Below, one piece after another: positions 25,969-37,590 of a DNA stretch of 64,000 nt. The notes beneath the pieces are model-generated. The model searched no databases and had not been told where the DNA came from. It saw only the letters and a program-made list of their open reading frames with translations. Position 1 is the first letter of the stretch. Each line of letters opens with the position of its first letter. Location of the stretch: contig NC_080677.1 of assembly GCF_030445035.2 (NCBI RefSeq), positions 106,203,513 through 106,267,512 of the forward strand, read 5' to 3'. A program made the position numbers and the translations under genes. The stretch is from Dasypus novemcinctus. Taxonomy: Eukaryota > Chordata > Mammalia > Cingulata > Dasypodidae.

Positions 25969-28009
25969 GCTCCAGGCTGGCCCGTCTCAGAAGGACAGGA
26001 AACTAAGTGGGAGGATCGGGAATGGGGTTCCTTTGAGGAGCTCCTTTTCCAGCCTTGGTACTGGGCCTGCAACAATAGGGGGTTATTTGGGTGAAGTCTA
26101 CTGCTTAGGATGTAGTGTTTTGTGATAGAGGGACAGGTTTCTAAAATTTGCCAGTAGATTAGAATAAAAATAAATAAAAAATTAGAATTCTCTTTACTTA
26201 AACCTCTGTTTGATGAATGTAAAAATCACAGGGAGCCCCCCAAGGACTGGATCTCCCTGGATGTCCTGGATAAGGGAGTGGGAGGCTACAGAGTTCTTAG
26301 TTCCCACACATCCATTACCAGAGGTCAGGGAGGTGGGAAGGGAATGATGCTTTCCAGTGCCCAGGCTTTCCCTTTTCCAAATGAACAACTGATGTCTCTG
26401 ACTGGCACCCTTGGGCCAGGGTTTTTGCCTTCTGGGCTCAGACTCATAGGGACAAAACCAAAACTTAAGATGTTCTTCCCAGCCAGGGAAGGCCACCAGT
26501 GACCAAAGATCAAGTTGTTTGGTCCAAGACTGGAGACCCTGAGGTCTCCAAGTTCAGAGCCTGCCTTCACCATCAGGCAGTTCTTAAGGTTATGTTCTCC
26601 AAACCACCAGCCAGAATGCTTCATTCTGAGCACCACAGGGGAAAGTTTTGCTCCTGTTTTTCATACTCCCCAGGAAGGTCCGGGGAAATACGGGGCTCAG
26701 CTCTCTCCTAGGCATACTGAAAGTAGAGATGAACAAAGTGGAGTCAGTCCTGTCCTATCCTGGAAGACACATCTCCTGACCTATAACCTGCTGGGGTTTT
26801 GGTTCCTGTTAACTCTGAAGAGTTCCAAATTTCACCATGAGACTCCATTCTCAGAGACCTACTCTCTGGGATCACTCATTCACTCAACAAACACTTAGGG
26901 AAGGCATATTGAAGGGAGGGAATGAGAAGCAGGAGAAAGCTGTTTGCTGACTGGCTTAGAAACCATCATGCACACAAGAGTTTCTGAGAAGCAAGGGACA
27001 CAGATCATGGCCACCATGTCTTTCTTGCTTTCATCAGCAATTAGTAGTAGTCCTTAAATTAAAAGTGCCTGCTTTCATACCTGAAACCCTGGCCGGGCTG
27101 GAGGTCACCCCAGGGAGCCGCTTAGGTCTAGAACATTCCTATAATAACCATGCCACCTTGCAATTATTTACTGAAAAAGTATCAATCACAAGCACACTGC
27201 TGGTTGTATGGGATGATGGGAGTAAAAGAAAAAGAGACAGGGTTTTTGCTCTCTATGAGATTACAGTGCAACTGGGAGAGAAGACTAGCACAGGTGAAAA
27301 AATCATGAACTCCCAAAGACTGTGGAATCCAGAGCCTAGATCTTAAATTCAGTTGCTAAATTGGCTTTTACTCACTCTTCTCAAGCAAGTACAGACACGT
27401 TCCCCTTCAAGCTCTCATCTTTCCAGAAAGTTGAGAAGGGAGGCAAAGGACCTTTCGAATAAGAAAACTGGTGGACAAATTGGTCTCACTAGTCAGAGAC
27501 CACCAAGAGAGTAAAACTCGGGGTGACTGAGAAGTTAGTTCTTCACCAGAAGATAAAATCTCTGGCTCCTGTTTCTGGGACTCTCTTTCTTTTCATGTTT
27601 GTGTAATTGCCACCAAAGCAATGGAGAGAAGAGAGTCAAACTGGGGCTAAGAAGAGCAATGCCAGCACAGGGGGAAGAGAACAGCCAAATATCAGCCAAA
27701 CCCTGAGTTCTCAATAGGACTCAGCCCCCCTACGTGACCAGAGCTCAGAGGAGACTCAGGTTCAATATGTAAGCCCAAATCAACTCCATGTCCTAACTCA
27801 CAAACAGAAACCCCATTCTCAATAGCCTCATGCACACTCCTAACATACATATTAATTTGTCTGGTTAAGGAAAAGAAGGATAGGGGTGGAAGGGGTGGAA
27901 GGCTGGGTAGCTGCAAGGATAGAGGGGAGAAGTTGGGCTTGGCCACACAAAGACATGGATATGGCATGAGAGGCAGAGCAGACAATGAGCCTGTGGGGAG
28001 AGCTACCTG
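25969..28009. other. Sequence upstream of the PAX4 start codon
   Basis: If the non-coding exon at about 28.0-28.2 kb is real, this is the 5' UTR end plus the first intron of PAX4. It is mostly unique sequence, and I recognise no exon or complete repeat. Confidence 0.4.
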
Positions 28010-28220
28010 TGTGGAGGCAATGAGCTGGGAGCTTCGGTGGAAGGATTCCGTCCCTGATGCCCTCCTGTGGGCTCCAGGGGCAGCGGTCTAGTCCTGGGAA
28101 CAGCCTCCACTCTGATCCTGCTTCAGTCCTGCCAGACTGAAGGGGGTCAGAGCTACAAAGAGCCTGTGCTCAGGAACAGAGGGCAGCCTTCTGGGAACAG
28201 CCAGTGATGTCACAGGCCAT
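28010..28220 (-). promoter_or_regulatory. PAX4: Candidate PAX4 promoter and non-coding first exon
   Basis: On the minus strand a CRE-like TGTGACATCACT (about 28200-28211) is followed by G+C-moderate sequence ending in a good donor, CACACAG/gtagct at about 28010. The distance to the candidate enhancer near 30.0 kb is about 1.9 kb. This is close to the distance reported between the mouse and human Pax4 promoter and its pancreatic enhancer. The exon itself is inferred from position and splice signal only. Confidence 0.35.
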
Positions 28221-28859
28221 GAGCAGGAGAGAGGAGGAGGGACGTGTGTATGGGGCTGACTGACACTGGCCCTGAGGCAGGGCAAACCACAGCCAATGAC
28301 CCACTGTGTCCTTCCATGGGGAGTCCTCAGAGCTAACCCGGTGCCCACCTACCACCCTCTCAGATACAGAGCCCAGTCTCAGGCAGGTTCCCAGGACCTA
28401 GAGTTCACCCACTTACATGCCAGTACCCCTGAAAGGAATGGGAAGCATGGAAGACGGGGTACGTCAGAACGTGTCTCCAAAGCTGTGAATGCACAAAAAG
28501 CACAAAGAACCACAGACACAAATTCCTAGCCAGAACATATGACTTTTCAGTCAACTCCTGGGTCATGAATGAATGACTATAAAAGATAAATAGACACCTA
28601 AACACTGACCATCTCAGCTCCTAAAACTCAGAAAGAATGAGGGAACATGTGTAAGAGTATGTGTTACATAGCACCAGTTTTCCCCAGAGAGTGTATTCAC
28701 CAGTTCTCCAACTGGCTCCTGGTAAAAGGGGGATCCTGGACTTTGTAGCACTGGCAAGGTTGGCAGGGGTGGGAATGAGCCTTTGGGGGTACTTTGGAGA
28801 TGCATGTGGGGTGTTTATGAAGAGCTGTGTTTTTTCTTCTCCCATCTCTAGATGTCATC

Positions 28860-28965
28860 AGACATCAATTAATGTAGTATACCACTTTAATAGAACGAAG
28901 GGGGGAAAAAACTACATGATCATCTCAATTGATACAAAGAAGGTATTTGACAAAAATCCCTCACC
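28860..28965 (+). mobile_element. L1 reverse-transcriptase fragment
   Basis: A short sense piece encodes YHFNRTKGGKNYMIISIDT followed by KKVFDKN. This matches the L1 ORF2 block around [23 protein letters not shown]. It is a single truncated scrap without tail. Confidence 0.75.
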
Positions 28966-29939
28966 CTCTCTTGATAGCTATCACCAGGCTCTGTCATCAA
29001 TGGCACTCCTGTTCCCACAGAGGACACCACAGGTTATCTGGTCATTGGTGGGATGGGATGGGGAGCCGGGTAGGTGGCTCCTACAGGGTATGAGGCTGGA
29101 AGTTGAACACAGCCCCAGCATGTGGCAGCTTTGTGACCACTACCATCTTGGGCAGATTCCTTGCAGGTGTAAAGGAGCAGATATGGAAAATCGTCTGCGT
29201 TCATTCCATATCTAGGATTCTGTGGGACCCTCAGGCTGAATGTAAGCAGGATGTGGGGCAATAAGAGGGGAAAGAATGGATGTCATGCTTTGGCTTTCAG
29301 TGTGGGGGGTTGCCTTCAGCTCAGTCCTAGGGTTGGGGTCTCTTGTTCTCAAAGAAAGGCCAAATATATCAAGAAGTGGATTTTCTACTTTGCCCCCACA
29401 TGTACTTCCCTCCTCCGCCAGCATCCTCAGGCTGGTTCAGGGCCCGGTGGCCCAGGGGAGGTTGCAGCAGCTGGTTTCAGCACCATGGGCAGGATAGCTC
29501 ATGCTTCAGTGCAGACAATTCAAGCCCAGGGCTGCTGGGCACTTCTGGTCACTCTGCTCAGCCTTGCTGATGAGAGGAGGTCCTGAGGAAGGCTTGTGGT
29601 ACACTGGGAGCCTTGTTCTTAGTCTCCCTTTCCAGCTGCATCCCTTCCCCTGGGTCCGTCCCTGGATATGGGGCCACAAGGCTCCATGCCCGGACCCGTT
29701 GTTCCCATAGCCAGCTGCATGAGGGTGGGGATAGGGGTGTCAGGGGAGAAGGTGCAAGCCCTGGCAGATGGTGATGGCAGCGATTTCCCCCATAAACCAC
29801 CCCCTCCCCCCACCTTTACAACGGGCTCTCGGGTCTGAACAAACAGAGGCTTTCGACCTAGAGGTGATCAGGGGAGGGAAAAGGGGGAAAGGGCCCTGGC
29901 AGGGGGGCCTAGTGATCCCAAAGGCTCAGCCACTCAGCC

Positions 29940-30115
29940 CTCTGCCCAGCGCGCCAGACTGTTTGAGGAGCAAATATCTGCCTTCACTGTCTGATTCTCT
30001 CAACCGCCCCCACCGAGTTCGGGACTAATTGTCCCTCATTAACTGGGACCAGGCCCCAGGTTGTCGCCAGCCCCCGCCATCTGCTCACAATTATACATTA
30101 ACTCAGAGGTCTTGC
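29940..30115 (-). promoter_or_regulatory. PAX4: Candidate PAX4 pancreatic enhancer
   Basis: Within 80 bases there are homeobox sites TAATTG (30026-30031) and AATTA (30089-30093), two HNF1-like half sites ATTAAC (30038-30043 and 30097-30102), and an E box CATCTG (30078-30083). The known Pax4 upstream enhancer combines HNF1A, HNF4A, PDX1 and NEUROD1-type sites about 2 kb from the promoter. No repeat is present here although the surroundings are repeat-rich, which suggests constraint. The identity is an inference. Confidence 0.45.
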
Positions 30116-31312
30116 CACCCGCCAGCCTGGCTGTGCGCCCCTCTCTGGGGTTGCCCATTGCCATTCCATCCTGTCCTTCGCCCTGAGGTAGAACTCTGGT
30201 CGCTGGTTTCTTCTGCTCTTGGGAGCCTTTGGTACAAAGCCTCCTAGCTGTAGAAAAAGGTCTGTCTTCAGGAGAGGCGTCGGGAGTTCCCCTGCTCTCC
30301 TCTCCGTGGCAGAAGGCAATCCAAGCCTGTGCGTAAAGCTGGAGAGGGCAGGGCGCGGCCAGCGCGGAGATCCTGCTGGTTTTAGGCTGCCGCCTCTGGC
30401 TCTGGGCACCTGTTGGGGGAGGTGACACCAGTTCCAAACTCTTTCAATCCCTCCCTAAGCCTCCTTTTAGTGGTCTGTGGGGTTCTGATCCTCATCTTCC
30501 CTCTCTTCAGAGCCCCATCTCCTGCCGACCTGCAGCTTTCCAATGCGCACCTTCGCACCATCTCTCCAAAACCGCTCTCCAACCCCGTGCGCCTGCCCGT
30601 TTAAAGTCATCGCGGTTCCCTTCCTCCGAAAGCAGGGCGATTCTTCAAGTTCCCTGGGTAATCCTGAGCTCGGGATTCCCACCCTAAAGTGCCAGCACTC
30701 CCCACCTGTACGCAGTCACTTCACACGCCCAGCCCAGACCTGCTCTAACATCAAAACTCTCTCTACCTGCAAATCCCTGCGGTTTTTGGCTCCGCTTCTT
30801 AGAAGGCTGGTCACCCAGTTCCCTCCCTCTGAACACAGCATGGAGAGTGCAAAGACCACATCCTCCCAACCACGGCTATGAACTGAGGTGGAGGAAAAAA
30901 ATCTTTTTTTCCTCTTTTTCACCATGAGCCCCCAACCTCTGAGCTCTTCTCTCAGGATTAGCGTGGGTCTGTTGTTGAGTCTGCACTGCCCTAGACAACT
31001 CCCAGCAGTCACGGGGAGGCAAGGCAGCTGGACCCAAAGGCCTAAGGAAGCCAGGAGGGGAAAGCCCCAGGGCAGGGTGGTCACATGATACTCTATAAGC
31101 TGCTGTGGAGAGTGCCTCCCGGTCTGTCCGTGAGCGCACCAATCTTCCCAGTGTGGGGAAAGTGCTCCCTCCTGGCTGGGTTTCCCAATATCCACGATGG
31201 TAACAGAAAACCTGAAATTCAGTCTGTTGACTGGGAACTGCCAGCTCTGCTTTCCTTATAGCTTCCCCTCTACACTTCGCATGGAGTGGGGGATTTGGGG
31301 AGGCAGATAAGT
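30116..31312. other. Unique sequence beyond the PAX4 enhancer candidate
   Basis: About 1.2 kb of moderately G+C-rich, non-repetitive sequence. It contains several open frames on both strands, but none has codon bias, homology or splice signals that I can support. Confidence 0.4.
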
Positions 31313-32540
31313 TTTCTTTAAGAAAAAAATTTAGAGCAGTTCTAGATTTATAGAGAAATTACAAAGATAATACAGAGTTCCTATATACCCTATACCCAGT
31401 TTACCCTATTATTGTCATCTTACATTAGTATGGTATATTTGTTACAATAATCAACCAATATTGACATATTATAATTAAAGTCAGTGGTTTATTCAGAGTC
31501 CCTCAGTTTTCCCTTAATGTCCTTTTTCTGTTCCAGGTTCCCATCCAGGATATCACTCGACATTTAGTCCAGCCTCCTTGGGCTCCTCTTGGTTCTGACA
31601 GCTTCTCACTTTTCTTGGTCTTGATGACCTTGAAGGCTTTGAGGAATACTGGTCAGGAACTTTACAGAATGTTCCTCAGTTAGAATTTGTCTGATGTTTT
31701 TATCACTACTAGACTGGGATTATGGGTTTTGGGGAGAAAGACCGCAGAGGTAAACTGCCATTTTCATCACATCATGTCAAGGGTACAGGCTAAACATGAC
31801 CAACATGACTTATCACTGCTGATGTTGACCTCCATCACCTGGCTGAGACAGTGTTTGTCAGGTTCTCCACTATAAAGCCACTCTTTTTTTCCCCTTTCCA
31901 TAACATGTTCTTCTGAGAAAAGTCATTGTGAACAACCCACCCTTAAGGAGTGGGGTGTGATGCTCCATCTACTTGAGAGTGGGCTATCAATGTAAATTAT
32001 TTGGAATTCTTCTGCATGAGATATTTGTCTTTTTCCCTCATTTACTTATTCAACCCTTTATTTATATCACTAAAGACTTCTGAACATTTCTTTTATGCTT
32101 TGGGTTATAACCCCATTTTATCTTTTTGCTTGAATTGTTCCAGCTTTGGCCATTAGGAGGTCTTTCAGTCAATTCCTATATCTCTTGGCTTAAACCCACA
32201 CTGTGGGTAGTTTTGTTGTTGTTTGACTACCTCCTTACTTTCTAGCACACCAGGCACATCTTTGTATAATCCTAAAATCAGCCATTTCTCCAAAGACTCC
32301 TGGTTCCTCTTATTGGATAATGGTATTAGAAACAAAGATCTGGGCACTAGGTGTGCTTGCTGCTGCTAGGGTGTTGTTGCTTCTAGGTCCTTTCAGTTGA
32401 CAATGCAAGGAATTATATGTCTGTAGACTGACCACTGTATATATACCTATCTATATGAAACCATCTTTGTCTGTATTCAGCTAAACATGAGTTCATACTG
32501 ATGTCGCCAACACTAATCCATTATTACATGGATCTTTTAG
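31313..32540 (-). mobile_element. Ancient L1M 3' UTR
   Basis: The phrases ttgtcatcttacattagtat, gtccctcagttttcccttaa, cagaggtaaactgccatttt and catcacctggctgagacagt follow the reversed 3' UTR of an old L1M subfamily. It is diverged and has no coding part. Confidence 0.75.
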
Positions 32541-32556
32541 CCTCTTATCTGTAAAC

Positions 32557-32988
32557 TCCCACTCCAAAGCCCGAAGCCGGCGGGGGCGAGTCCAGGGGCC
32601 TGTGGGAAGAAGCAGGGGTAGGGGCAGGAGTCGAGAGAAGAATGGAGGCAAGACAGGGTTCTGATCAAGCCTCGTTTATTGGGGGTAGAACAAGGGGATT
32701 TATACTGAGGGGAGGGAACGTGACCACAGGTGGCAGGCTGGTCTCACGGGTGGCAGACGTCCAAGGAGGGGATTGGCTGAAAGTTCGTGCCGAGTCTGCA
32801 GAGTTTCGCGCCTTGTACATGCGTGCTGCTGTGGTTACCAGAGTTGTGGCGGGAAGGAGAGAACAAAGAAACAAGGAGGAAGAAGAAGAAGGAAATGGAG
32901 GGGCAGGGCTGAGGTAGTTGTGAAATCCGCCCATGTTGTTGGAGGCTGTAAATAGATTTCACAGCGGGTGGCTCCCCACACTCCAACA
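32557..32988 (-). mobile_element. Solo LTR, betaretrovirus-like (ERVK-type), about 430 bp
   Basis: Read on the minus strand it starts TGTTGGAGTGTGGGGAGCC, a class II LTR beginning. It has a TATAAAT box (complement of about 32697-32703) and AATAAA (complement of 32675-32680), followed by a CT-rich U5. It is flanked by GTAAAC (32551-32556) and GTGAAC (32989-32994), a near-identical 6-bp duplication as expected for this class. No internal region is attached. It looks younger than the MaLR-like LTRs because its control signals are intact. Confidence 0.55.
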
Positions 32989-33829
32989 GTGAACAACTTA
33001 ATTCCTATCATCCATCATCCATTTACTTAATGGTTCAATTTCAGTATACATGTATAGCAGTATCAGAATTGTTAGCCTGTTCCCCCATGGGACAACCTTA
33101 TCAATTAAAATGCAATGTTTATATATAATTTATTTTATTTTTTTAGGCACCAAAATTTTTAATTATCCACCTTCCTGCTCTCTTTTAGCACATTATAAAC
33201 CAAATTATTCTCTTTTTGACTCAACATTGTGATAGGAACCATCATGTTACAAAGTGGTGGCAATCCTATGCGTGTTTTTTACATTTTTCTGGCTCTTGTC
33301 AACCTCTGGCTGTTGGTTCTCTTTTCTCCTTAACAGTTCATTCTAACCACTGTAAAATGGAGACTCAATACCAACTTCATTGTTCTGAGGTGTAAGAGAA
33401 TGCCCAGCACTAAAGTAGGTCCTTAGAAGCATTCAAATTCCAACAGTTCCTATCTGCCCTTTAAGACTGCTTTTACTCATCTGTCATGGGCTGACAAACC
33501 AGTGAACCTATAAACTAAGCACATGCGTATAAAGTCCATAAGGCCCGGTAAAGACTTAGATGGTAAAGTGACCATCTGCTGCTGACTTCCAACCGAAGGA
33601 CTGACTAAATGAGCAGTTCCGAGACTCCTGAGCTCATGGTTTCCTGTAGTTTCTCCCTTATACCTCTGTTGTGACCAGAACTTGAGAATTTCTCAATACC
33701 CTTGCCACACTTGAGGCCTAATGCCACACATGAGGGATGCAGTAGAGACCAAAGACTGAGTTACCAGCCCTGGGGAGTCAATGGTGGGGGGAAAGGGGGA
33801 GGATAGGATGGACAATGACCAACCACGTT

Positions 33830-34740
33830 CAAAGTTGGTTCCATTTGTTCTTGGATGGAGAGGTGGGGCCTGGACAGTAACACCAGATGGAAGACAAAGG
33901 GCAGGCCAGGCTCTCAGTAGTGATGATGATGACATGGGCACCAAAACCCTGAGGGCCTGGGCACAGCCCTTGCCCGTGTCGCCATAGCCCACCACCAAGC
34001 CATTTTGCCTCAATCATCACATCTGTGGCCTGCTTGATGTTATCTATGAGAGACTCCTTGGCAGCCATAGAGGTTGTCAAACTTTCTCTTGGTGACAGAG
34101 CCACTGACATTGATGGCAGGCACCTTAAGGATCCTGGTGTCTGTCATAGAGGTTGTGGACCCCAGTTGTGGTCTCCTCAGAGATGCCTTGGATGCTTGAC
34201 AGGAGCTGTGGGTACTTGGCGTGGACGAGATTAGTGAGGTCACCACCATCATCCAGAATTATGTTGAGGGTCCTGTCCTTGAAGTACAGGGTCTGCTTGA
34301 TGCACCACCAGTACTTCTCATCTCTTTTACCCTTTAGTTCCTATGCTAGAATGCCAGTCTTGGTGATGGCCACTGCAGCATGGTCTTGGGTAGAGAAGAT
34401 GTTACAGCTCGACTACTCTACCTCAGCACCCAGGGTGACAAGGCTCTCAATGAGCATGACTGTCTCCGCGGTCATGTGCAGGCAGCCAGCCATGTGGGCG
34501 CCCTTCAGTGGCTTGGAGGCTGACTACATCTCCTGCATGTGCACCAAGCCTGGCATCTCTTTCTCTGCAATGTTCAAGGCCTTGGGTCTTTATGAGGCCA
34601 GGCTGACGTCAGTGACTTTGTAGGGTAGTTTGTCCGACATGCTGGTGGGGCTTCCACACGGAGTGATGGGTATGGACATAGGGGGCCGCCAAGCCTTGGA
34701 CTGGGAACAGGAACAGAGCAGGTGGTGCTGGGCAGGGGTA
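33830..34740 (-). pseudogene. AHCY: Processed pseudogene of adenosylhomocysteinase
   Basis: AHCY hydrolyses S-adenosylhomocysteine. From ATG at 34640 the minus strand reads MSDKLPYKVTDVSLAS and then runs without introns through blocks seen in human AHCY. These include [76 protein letters not shown] and the NAD-binding GYGDTGKGCAQAL. Stops occur already near codon 17, and the frame shifts again after VHNLY and before the NAD motif. Homology ends after about residue 245. The C-terminal 185 or so residues are missing, and 33700-33925 may be remnant 3' UTR joined by a deletion. About 95 bases upstream of the ATG look like 5' UTR. It is clearly non-functional as a protein gene. Confidence 0.9.
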
Positions 34741-35859
34741 TACAATTTCTTTTATCTTTAGCCTCACAGCTCCACCTATTTCCAAATTTACTTAAATTAG
34801 CATTCCCCCCAACTCCTCAGTGAGGTTGTTTCATAAATTTATAATGCAGTTAGGCTGTTTTGTCTCATTCTGCATTCCTTTTTGGAATCTCCCTGGTTGG
34901 GACATTTTTTAAAAATTTGCATACATTAAGATTTACTCTTTGTGCTGTAAAGTTCTGTAAGTCTTGACTAAAATGCATAGTGTCTTGTATCCACAATTAT
35001 AATATCAAACGGAATAATTTCACTGCTCTAAGAAATCCCTGGTTCTCCATCTATTCAACCCCTCGCCATCCCCCAAACATCAGGCAACTGCTGATCTTTT
35101 TACCTTTGCTATAGTATTGCCTTTTCCAGAATGTCATGTACCTGCAATCAGACTGGCTTCTTTCACTTAGCAATATGCATTTAAGATTCATACATGACCT
35201 TTCATGACTTGATAGTTCATTTCTTTTTATTACTGAATAACATTCTATTATAAGGACACAGCACAATTTATCCTTTCACACTGACAAACATCTTGGTTGC
35301 TTCCTGTTTTGGATGATGATGATTAAAGCAGGCTTTTGTGTAGACAAAAGTTTTCAAATCAATTGGGTAACTATAGAAAACGTGATTGTTGAATCTTCTG
35401 GTAAGACTATGTGTAGCTTTCTAAAAAACTGCCAAACTATCTTCCAACGTGGCTATACCATTTTGCATTCCCACCAATGAATGAGAGTTCCTCTTGCTCT
35501 CTACATATCCTTGTCAGCAATTGATTTTATCAGTTTTTCATATTTTATTCACTCAAATAGGTATGTAGTAGTATCTCGTTGTTGCTTTAATTTGCAATTC
35601 CATAATGACAAAACATGTTGAACATCTTTTCATATGCTTATTTGCTATCTGTATATCTTCTCTGGTGAGGTGTCTGTTAATATCTTCTGCCCATTTTTAA
35701 AACTGGGTTCTTTGCTAACTGTTGAGCTTTAAGAGTTCTGTGTATATTTTGGATATAAATCCTTTATCATATATGCGCTTTTCAAATATTTTCTCATAGT
35801 TTGTGGCTTGTCTTTTAAGTCTTTAAATAGTGTATTTTTTCAGAACAGAAATTTATTTT

Positions 35860-36912
35860 TAATAACACTTTTTTTATTAAAGTTAAAGATCACATAGAAC
35901 ATTACATTAAAAAAGCATAAGAGGTTCCCATATAACCCACCCCCCACCCCCATCATTTTTGTAAATTGTTTTTTTTCGAAGATACATACATCACAAAAAA
36001 GATTACATTATTAAAAACATAAGCGGTTCCTGTGTACCCCCCTTCCCCCCATCCCACTCCTCCGACACCAACGACCTCCCCTATCATTGTGGCACACTCA
36101 TCACACTCAGCAAACATATTTTCGAGCACTGTTGCACCACGTGGATAATAGTTTACTCTGGAGTTCACACTCTCCCCCAGTACATTCACTGGGTTACGGT
36201 AGAATATATAATATCCAGCATCTGACCCTGCAATATCATTTAGGACAACTCCAAAGTCCCAAAAATGCCCCTTCATCACATCTCCTTTTCCCTCTCCCTG
36301 CCCTCAGCAACTACTGTGGCCAATTTCTTCCTGTCAAATGATACAATTTCTTCTATTATTAGTCACAAAAGTTTTATAATAGAATATCAGTAAGTTCACT
36401 CTAATTCATATTTTATTCCTCCATTCTGTGGGCCCTGGGTTGGTGATGTCCACTCCACCTCTATTTCGAGAGGGGCCTTAGATTCCACATGGATTCCACT
36501 CCTGCTTGCTGTTGTAGGCACTCTCATTTCCCTGGTGTGGTGATTGACCATCTTCACCTCCCTGTTAGCTGACCTGAGTAAGTCCAATGAACCAGCGAGT
36601 AGGAGTTGCAACTCTGCTGAGGCTCAGGGCCCAGCTGGCACATGACAGTCCAGAGATTCAAATCTCCTGAGTATATACCAACACTAGCACCAACCAAAGG
36701 TTCAATTAAAGTGACAGAAGAGGCATGTGAGAAAGGTCACATCTGAGTCCAACTCCATCACACTCAGGGACACAAATTCCAAAGTAGGACCCACTGACAT
36801 GGTACTGAGCTCCAGAGCTATCTGCCATGACCATATCCCTGTGGGTCTCTGTAGCCCTCAGGAGAACCAGTACCTGGGGTTGTATCCACTTTGGCTGTTT
36901 CTGGGGTCTAGA
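35860..36912 (-). mobile_element. L1-like long 3' non-coding region, with a doubled 3' end
   Basis: On the minus strand the element runs from gttcaattaaagtgacag... style 3' UTR (right) to an A-rich tail (left). The terminal unit occurs twice, at about 35860-35945 (cattaaaaaagcataagagg) and again at about 35955-36045 (cattattaaaaacataagcg). One truncated tail therefore appears to have landed beside another. It interrupts the old L1. A 108-codon open stretch on the minus strand is not conserved coding sequence. Confidence 0.6.
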
Positions 36913-37006
36913 AATTTTTTATTTTAATAAATTTTAATTTATTAACTTTTTCTTTCATGGACCATGCTTTTGGTGATGCTCTAAAAATTTACTGCCAAAC
37001 CCAAGG

Positions 37007-37590
37007 TGTATTAAGTCAGCCAAAGGGGTGCTGATGCAAAATACCAGAAATCTGTTGGCTTTTATAAAGGGTATTTATTTGGGGTAGGACTTACAGTTAC
37101 CAGGCCATAAAGCATAAATTACTTCCCTCACCAAAGTCTATTTCCACATGTTGGAGCAAGATGACTGCCAATGTCTGCCAAGAGTTCAGGCTTCCTGGGT
37201 TCCTCCATTTCCAGGGTGGGTTTCTCTCCAGACTCAACTGCTGGACTTTCTCCAAGGCAAGTTGTAGACTATCAGGTGAAAAGTTCTCTCTCTCTCCCAG
37301 GGGCTTCTGCCATGTCTAAGGAGCAGTCTCTATTCCTCTGTGTTCTTCTCCTATGTGTTCACTTCCCAGGCTCTAGCTCAAAACTGCAACATCAAAACTC
37401 TAACTAACTCCTCTGCTCTGCCACATAGTTTTATCTATGAGTCCCCACCCTGTTATCTGTGAGTCAATGTTCTACTGACCTGGTCCAATCAAAGCCCTAA
37501 TCATAATTTAATCATGCCCAGGTATAGAACAGTTACAAACACAATCCAATATCTATCTTTGAAATTCATAAACCATATCGAACAGCTTCA
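37007..37590 (-). mobile_element. Solo LTR, MaLR-like family A
   Basis: It begins TGTATTAAGTCAGCCAAAGG and shares with 11106-11660 and 53447-54035 the blocks gcaaaataccagaaat, gggtatttatttggggtagg and tggagcaagatg. It lies inside the old L1. A clean target duplication is not visible. It is solo, without internal region. Confidence 0.65.

Noticed and set aside
29251-30604. Cluster of open frames on both strands near the PAX4 upstream region
   Set aside because: No homology, no consistent splice sites and no codon preference; the sequence is better explained as regulatory and unique spacer.
32642-32986. Open frames on both strands around 32.6-33.0 kb
   Set aside because: They lie entirely within a solo LTR with promoter and poly(A) signals and have no similarity to any viral protein.
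34153-34623. 156-codon plus-strand open frame
   Set aside because: It is the antisense shadow of the AHCY pseudogene; the homology is on the minus strand.
35953-36279. 108-codon minus-strand open frame and similar frames in sister copies
   Set aside because: It lies in the non-coding 3' part of an L1-like repeat, has no known domain, and is not kept open in the other copies.
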